NCBI GenBank assembly: GCA_007693785.1
Contig: RECY01000021.1
Location: 124,001 to 188,000, forward strand
Direction of reading: 5' to 3'
DNA from: Phycisphaerales bacterium
GTDB taxonomy: Bacteria; Planctomycetota; Phycisphaerae; Phycisphaerales; UBA1924
Length of the DNA stretch: 64,000 bases
Translations under genes and position numbers: made by a program
Shown: positions 59,261 through 64,000 of the stretch, one piece after another
Position numbering within the stretch: the first letter of the stretch is position 1
Layout of the letters: every line of letters begins with the position of its first letter
The notes under the pieces: model-generated
The model's input: only the letters and a program-made list of their open reading frames with translations
Told to the model about the DNA's origin: nothing
Database searches by the model: none

Positions 59261-59719
59261 TCAGGCGTCCGGGGCCGGGCGTGCGTACCGCATGATCAGC
59301 CGGTTGCCCCGCTCGTTGTGGCTCGTCTCGGTCATGTAGGCCCGGATGAGCATCAGGCCGCGTCCGGAGGGGACTTCGAGGTTCTCGTCCAGCGTCGGGT
59401 CCGGCACGTCGCCGGGGTCGAACCCCGGCCCCCGGTCCTCGACCTCGATCCGGACCGCATCGCGGCCCACCTCGTACTCCACCAGCACCGTCTCGTCCGA
59501 GCTCAGCCCCTGGTGCCCGTGCCGGAAGGCGTTGGTGACCGCTTCTTCGATCGCGAGGCGCACCGCGAACGCGCTCGCCTTGGGATAGGCGTGGCGCTCC
59601 ACGGCCGCCAGCACCGCGCGCTGGAGCGCGTCGATCGCGTCCCGCTCGTTGGGCAGTTCGACGCGCCCGGCGTCCGCGGGCTCGTTGCCGGAGTGGGATG
59701 TGTGCGTGGTCTTGCTCAT
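59261..59719 (-). CDS. RsbW-like anti-sigma/serine kinase (HATPase_c_2)
   Basis: The product is 152 aa (start at Met 59719; an upstream Met three codons earlier is possible). The GHKL fold is visible: AVRLAIEEAVTNAFRHGH (N-box), DAVRIEVEDRGPGFDPGDVPDP (G1) and EVPSGRGLMLIRAYM (G2). Such kinases phosphorylate a STAS-domain antagonist or bind a sigma factor. It follows the STAS gene at 59779 with 59 bases between, forming an RsbV/RsbW-type pair. The target sigma is not identified. Confidence 0.8.
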   Translation of the reverse strand: MSKTTHTSHSGNEPADAGRVELPNERDAIDALQRAVLAAVERHAYPKASAFAVRLAIEEAVTNAFRHGHQGLSSDETVLVEYEVGRDAVRIEVEDRGPGFDPGDVPDPTLDENLEVPSGRGLMLIRAYMTETSHNERGNRLIMRYARPAPDA

Positions 59720-59778
59720 ACGCGGCAAGGCAAGGATCCGGACGGGCTCGGGCGAGTGGGCCGGACGGGCGGGGGGCT

Positions 59779-60141
59779 TCAGGCCTGGAAGGACTTGATC
59801 GCGTCCTCGCTGGTCTCGTGGATGTCGAAGATCTTGTTGAGGCGTGTGATGACGAAGACGTCGTAGATCTGCGGGTCGATGTCGCTGAGGCGGAGCTCGC
59901 CGCCGCGGTTCTTGACGCGCCGACTGATGGTGATCAGCGTGCCGAGGGCGGAGCTGGAGAGGTGATCGACGTTGGCGAAGCTGATCAGGAGCTTCGGGAC
60001 GGTTTCCTGGTCGATCAGGTCGGTGATTTCCTCGCCGATCGCCTGGATGTTGCCCTCGTCGAGGATGTTGCGGTCGATGAACTCGACGCGCGTGACGTCG
60101 TCGACTTTTTTGATCCGAAGCCGGCTCTGGTAGTTGGTCAT
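59779..60141 (-). CDS. STAS-domain anti-sigma factor antagonist (RsbV/SpoIIAA-like)
   Basis: The product is 120 aa with GGGGAGG before the ATG at 60141. The STAS fold is VTRVEFIDRNILDEGNIQAIGEEITDLI, KLLISFANVDHLSSSALGTLITISRRV and GELRLSDIDPQIYDVFVITRLNKIFDI. The phosphorylated Ser in this family lies in the HLSSSALG loop (Ser62-64). It would bind RsbW when dephosphorylated and release the sigma factor. A large secretin gene precedes it on the same strand, after a terminator, so it begins its own unit. Confidence 0.88.
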   Translation of the reverse strand: MTNYQSRLRIKKVDDVTRVEFIDRNILDEGNIQAIGEEITDLIDQETVPKLLISFANVDHLSSSALGTLITISRRVKNRGGELRLSDIDPQIYDVFVITRLNKIFDIHETSEDAIKSFQA

Positions 60142-60292
60142 CCGGGACACCTCCCCGCGCCGGGGGCCGCCTCGTGCGTGCCTCGGCTGCGCGAGGCGAT
60201 GATAGACGTCGCGGGGGCCCGAAGCGGACGACCGCGCCCGCTCCGCCCGGGGCGGTTCGCCGAGCCGTCCGCCTCCCGGGGGCGGCGGGCGC

Positions 60293-60322
60293 AAAAAAGC
60301 CCCGGCGTTCGGGCCGGGGCTT
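60293..60322 (-). terminator. Rho-independent terminator of the secretin gene
   Basis: AAGCCCCGGC (60297-60306) pairs with GCCGGGGCTT (60313-60322); six T follow on the minus strand. It lies 40 bases past the secretin stop. Confidence 0.85.
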
Positions 60323-60362
60323 GGTGGCGCGTGGTTTCGGGTCGGTCGGGTGGGCGTGCGGG

Positions 60363-63300
60363 TTAGCCGCCGAGCCCGGTGCTGAGGCTGTCGAGCAGGC
60401 CGGGGAAGTTGCGCTCTTCTTCTTCGTTCTGGATGATGATGGTGGGCTTGAGGAGGATGAGGAGCGTGGACTCTTCCTTGAGCTCGATGCGGTTGCTGAA
60501 GAAGCGGCTGATGATCGGGATCTTGCTGAGGACGGGGACGCCGGTCTCGACCTCCGCCTCGTTCACGATGCGCTGCCCGCCGAGCATGATCGTCCCCTGG
60601 TCCGGCACGGTGACCGTGGTCTGGACGCGGGTGACGGTGACGGTGGGGAGCTGGATGAACGACTGGGTGTCGGCCGAGCTGACGAGCTGCCCGCCCGCGA
60701 CCGCGGTGACGGCCTGGGTCTCGAACGAGTCGATCGTGCTCACGGCGGCATCGACGTTGAGCGTGACATAGCGCCGGTCGGCCGAGACGTTGCCCTGCAC
60801 GAGCATGACCACGCCCTCGCTGACGACTTCGACGGTCGGGTCGAAACCGACGGCCGAGTCGCTCACGACCGGCGCCAGGTCGCTCACGAACGAGCGCTGG
60901 GTCGCGACCCAGATGTTGGAGGTCTGCCCGTTGGTGAAGGTGAGGCGCGGGGCGGTGAGACTGACCGAGCGCCGGTCGGCCTGGGTCGCCTGGACGAGGA
61001 AGTCGACCTGGATGTCGTCGAGGAACTGCCCCGCGACGCCGAGCGCGGGTGCGCCGCCGAGGACGGTCGCCGCGATGCCCGTGCTCGGGATCAGGGCGTT
61101 CGCGAGCCCGAGCGAGTTCTGCGTCGCCCCGACGGGGGACCACTGCGTGGGGTTGACGATGCCCTGGCTCGGGAAGATGTCGGGCTGCCCGTCGCCGGTG
61201 GTGTCCACGCCGGCGCCGGAGACGGTGCGCCGCAGGCCCGGGCCGGAGCGCGGATCGGCGTTGGTCGGGCTGAAGCTGAAGAAGTCCGAGCCCTGCACGG
61301 TGCCGTCGACCGCCTGGGCGGCGCGGGCCTGGTTGTTATTCACGTTAAAGTAGACGTCGAGGTCGAAGCCGATCTGCTCGAAGAAGTCCTGGCTGACCAG
61401 CAGGAAGCGGGTCTCGACGTTGATCTGCAGGGCCTGGGTCGCGCGGAGCTGGCTGAGCAGCCCGCGGATCGCCCGGTGGTTCTTGGGCGTGTTGCTGATG
61501 ATCAGGTTGCCGCCGAGGCGGTAGACCGAGCCGGTCAGCCCGCCCGCGTCCTCCCACCCGTCCGGGTCGACGTTGCGCTGGATGATCTCGATCAGGTCGA
61601 GCACGCGCTCCTCGAAGGGGACGAACTCGCGGTCGCCGTCCTGCTCGTCGCGGAACGGGCTCTGCCCGCCGCCGCCCTGGCCCGCCTGGAGCACCGATTG
61701 CAGGTCGAGCGCCGGCGCGTTGTCGTAATCCGGCACCTCCACGATGAGGTCGCGCACGTCGTAGATGCTCAGCACCGTGTTCCGCCGGAGCTGCTCGTCG
61801 CTGCTGATCGTCAGGATCCCGTCCACGACCGCCCAGTCGGCCCGGCTGCCGAAGCTCGCGCGGCTCGCGCGGTCGAGCACCCGCGTCAGCACCGTCTCGA
61901 CCGGGACCTCCGTCAGGCGGAGCGTGATCGGGGTCTGGCGGTCGATCCCGATGTCTTCCAGCTCGTCCCACTGCACGTCCATGTCGAGCTGAGTGACGGT
62001 CTGGATGAACCCGAGCGCCTCTTCCAGCGTGTTGTCCTGGAAGTTCGCCGGGAGGCGCTGCTGCTGGATCGCCGCGAGCACGCGACGGTTCTCCACCGGC
62101 TCATCGCTCGCGAGTGCGCCCGTCCGCCGGTAGCTCAGCTCGGGCCAGTCGCGCGGGAAGTCCAGCACGGAATCGGGCATCCGCAGGGCTTCCATGTTGC
62201 GGACGAACTGGTTCGCGTAGCTGGACATGTTGTCGCCACGCGCCCGGTCGTACCGCATGTAGAGGCTGGAGTTGGAGATCGCGTCCCGGAGCAGCTGCCC
62301 CGCGACGTGCTGCGGGTCGATGAACAGGATCTCGTCGATGACCTGCAGCGCCTCCTCGTAGCGTTGCTCCATCTGCAACGCGCGGACGCGCTCGAGCGCC
62401 TCGCCGATGCGACGGTCGCGCTCCTGGCGCTGGCGGCTCTCGGCCTCGGTCTGCGCCTCGCGGACGCGCCGCTCGCGGTCCGAGAGCTCCTGCTGGCGGT
62501 TCTGCTCCTCGACGGTCGCGATGCGGCTCAGGATCTGGTCGATCTGGCCCTGGAAGTTCTCGAACTCCGCCTGACGGAACAGGTCCTGGCGGGCGGTGAT
62601 GGTTAGGCGGGCTTGGGCCGCGAGGTTGCGGGCCGGCGCGGTGTCGCCGGTCTCGAGCGATCGGCGCGCCTGGGCGAGGAAGTTCTCAAACTCCGCGACC
62701 GCGTTCTGGCGGGCGACCTCGTTGCGGGCGACCTGGTCCTGAAGAACGCCCCCGGGCGCGCGCCCGCCGCGGAGCAGTGTCCGGGCCTCGGCGAGGCGGT
62801 CGCGGGCCTGCTCGGCCTGCTCGGGGCTCAGGAACTGGCGGTACTCCTCCAGCAGGCGGGCGTAGTTCTCGGCGGCCGTGTTCAGCTCGCGGTTGTCGAA
62901 CGCACGGTTCGCCTCGCCGAGGAGGCTCTGCGCCTCGAAACGACGGGCGGCCTCGATCAGGTCGCGGTCGCTCGGGGCCGGCTCGCCCGCGGGCTCGTCG
63001 GGCTCGGGATCGGTCGGCTGTTCGTTGCTGACGACCGCGAGCGTCACCGTCGCGGCAGCCGACGAACGCCCCCCGGCGATCGCGACGCCCTGCAGGCGGT
63101 CCCGCACGCGCTCGACGAGCGCCCGCTCGCGGGCGTCGAGGGTGAGCCCCGAGCGGTCGAGCGTCGCGAGGGCCTCGCGGGCCGACGCGTGGTCGCCACG
63201 CTCGGCCGCGTCCAGAATCGACGCGACCGTCCAGCCCAGGTTGGACCGGAGCTCGCCCCGACGCTGGGCGATCTCGCTCATCAACCCGTCCGCCCCGACG

Positions 63301-63722
63301 CTCGACCCGCCCGCCAGCTCCCGCGCGGCGCGGGCCTGGCGGTCGGCCTCGACCAGGTTGTCGCGACGCAGCGCGTACGACGCACGCTGGAGGCACAGGT
63401 CCGCCGGGTCGGCCGAGGCGATCTGGCGCTCCGCCTGGGCGAGCAGCTCGTAGAGACGCCCGCGCTCGCGATCGCTCAGACGCTGCCCGCCGTCCGGCCC
63501 GAGCAGGGCCATCAACGCGCTCCGCCCTTCGATCGACTGCCCGCGGACGAGCAGCTCGTTCGCCTGGCTGAGCTGGACCTCCGCGGGGGCCGAGGCGTCC
63601 ACCAGCGAGGCGGACGCCATCCCGGGCGAGCCCGCGGACGCGGCAGCCCCCAGCGCGAACGCGGCGGTCGCCGCCAACAGGGCACGGGTCGAACGGAACC
63701 TCACGGGCGACTTCTTCAGCAT
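60363..63722 (-). CDS. Large secretin (type II/type IV pilus outer-membrane channel) with long N-terminal helical region
   Basis: The product is 1119 aa, started at 63722 (MLKKSPVRFRSTRALLAATA) with GGAG 9 bases upstream; the longer frame is not supported. A signal peptide ends near SAGSPGMASA. Residues 50-500 are helical and coiled-coil/TPR-like (NRQQELSDRERRVREAQTEAESRQRQERDRRIGEALERVRALQMEQRYEEALQVIDEI). A secretin N-like domain follows near 580-680 (LEEALGFIQTVTQLDMDVQWDELE). The secretin pore domain is at the end: VETRFLLVSQDFFEQIG, SVSLTAPRLTFTNGQTSNIWVATQ and VTRVQTTVTVPDQGTIMLGGQRI, then VPVLSKIPIISRFFSN, the family's core. PilQ or GspD cannot be separated. The helical half is far longer than in either. 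Confidence 0.88.
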   Translation of the reverse strand: MLKKSPVRFRSTRALLAATAAFALGAAASAGSPGMASASLVDASAPAEVQLSQANELLVRGQSIEGRSALMALLGPDGGQRLSDRERGRLYELLAQAERQIASADPADLCLQRASYALRRDNLVEADRQARAARELAGGSSVGADGLMSEIAQRRGELRSNLGWTVASILDAAERGDHASAREALATLDRSGLTLDARERALVERVRDRLQGVAIAGGRSSAAATVTLAVVSNEQPTDPEPDEPAGEPAPSDRDLIEAARRFEAQSLLGEANRAFDNRELNTAAENYARLLEEYRQFLSPEQAEQARDRLAEARTLLRGGRAPGGVLQDQVARNEVARQNAVAEFENFLAQARRSLETGDTAPARNLAAQARLTITARQDLFRQAEFENFQGQIDQILSRIATVEEQNRQQELSDRERRVREAQTEAESRQRQERDRRIGEALERVRALQMEQRYEEALQVIDEILFIDPQHVAGQLLRDAISNSSLYMRYDRARGDNMSSYANQFVRNMEALRMPDSVLDFPRDWPELSYRRTGALASDEPVENRRVLAAIQQQRLPANFQDNTLEEALGFIQTVTQLDMDVQWDELEDIGIDRQTPITLRLTEVPVETVLTRVLDRASRASFGSRADWAVVDGILTISSDEQLRRNTVLSIYDVRDLIVEVPDYDNAPALDLQSVLQAGQGGGGQSPFRDEQDGDREFVPFEERVLDLIEIIQRNVDPDGWEDAGGLTGSVYRLGGNLIISNTPKNHRAIRGLLSQLRATQALQINVETRFLLVSQDFFEQIGFDLDVYFNVNNNQARAAQAVDGTVQGSDFFSFSPTNADPRSGPGLRRTVSGAGVDTTGDGQPDIFPSQGIVNPTQWSPVGATQNSLGLANALIPSTGIAATVLGGAPALGVAGQFLDDIQVDFLVQATQADRRSVSLTAPRLTFTNGQTSNIWVATQRSFVSDLAPVVSDSAVGFDPTVEVVSEGVVMLVQGNVSADRRYVTLNVDAAVSTIDSFETQAVTAVAGGQLVSSADTQSFIQLPTVTVTRVQTTVTVPDQGTIMLGGQRIVNEAEVETGVPVLSKIPIISRFFSNRIELKEESTLLILLKPTIIIQNEEEERNFPGLLDSLSTGLGG

Positions 63723-64000
63723 CGGTATGACTCCGGCGAACCGAACTCGGCTAATGGGGGGTGATCGTGGGCTGCACGCGCCGGCTCCGCGCCGGGCACG
63801 CGACGGGTTCTCTTCCATCCGGCTCTGACGCGCGCCCCGTGGGGCGGGCGACCTACTCCGCTCATCCAATCCCGCTCGTGCGGCTTGTTCCCGACGTCGT
63901 CGCCGACGCTCGCGGGTGAGCACGGCCTTCCGCTCGGGCGACGCCTCGGGGCCCGCAGGATACCCGCTGGATCGGGTCCCCGCTCGCCGACCGGGAATCC

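Overview
The window is a GC-rich (roughly two-thirds GC by eye) chromosomal segment from what looks like a planctomycete, most plausibly of the Phycisphaerae type. The evidence for this is a B12-dependent ribonucleotide reductase, BatA and DUF58 von Willebrand-type proteins, a secretin and PilT-like ATPase with Gram-negative envelope proteins, exported proteins with short PEP-CTERM-like tails, a lipoprotein joining a FlgI-like domain to HEAT-like repeats, and intergenic space packed with small palindromes. I see no rRNA, tRNA, CRISPR array, transposase or prophage. The assignment is inferred from gene content only.

Layout. 1-6.3 kb: the cut-off start of a PilT-like ATPase, an exported glycine-rich protein, a sigma-70 family factor, a 1.3 kb apparently non-coding gap and superoxide dismutase. 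6.4-14.9 kb: a membrane-anchored esterase coupled to a lipoprotein, a Tat-exported alkaline phosphatase, a BatA-like protein coupled to RlmE, and a small gene overlapping a nucleotidyltransferase. 15-23.6 kb: ISC-type ferredoxin, a glycosyltransferase coupled to a LAB_N membrane protein, two unknown genes, a glycine-zipper lipoprotein with a His/Tyr tail, a CpeT-FKBP fusion, malate dehydrogenase and a flavin reductase. 24-37 kb: nrdJ, a DUF4282 membrane protein, dcd, the FlgI-HEAT lipoprotein, smc and a dihydroorotate dehydrogenase. 37-49.6 kb: a TPR-YggX fusion, a lower-GC pair of envelope proteins, a DUF58 protein, an exopolysaccharide sugar transferase, a secreted GH13 amylase, mnmG, a UVR-motif protein and an RpoD-type sigma factor. 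49.7-64 kb: alanine dehydrogenase, an unknown exported protein, thioredoxin reductase, two tandem SUMF1-like exported paralogues, an ACT-domain protein, the operon iscS-iscU-iscA, an RsbV/RsbW-type pair and a large secretin.

Functional themes. Iron-sulfur and redox biology recurs: iscS/U/A, ferredoxin, a YggX domain, SOD and thioredoxin reductase. A 7-1-7 dyad resembling Fur/PerR boxes lies in the sigma/sodB gap, and a degenerate copy overlaps the -10 of iscS. Type IV pilus or secretion parts sit at both edges. DNA precursor supply and chromosome organisation are represented by nrdJ, dcd, pyrD and smc.

The most unusual content is between genes. Family B consists of palindrome doublets of about 150 bp resembling REPINs, at five loci. 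Family D consists of inverted arms of degenerate heptanucleotides with a different unit at each locus, occupying both spacers of the isc operon and running into the mnmG start. Family A is a GC-rich palindrome found twice between genes and once in frame inside nrdJ. Family C palindromes form near-perfect terminal inverted repeats around one family B doublet after smc. Together they suggest an active small-repeat ecology whose mobilising enzyme is not in this window.
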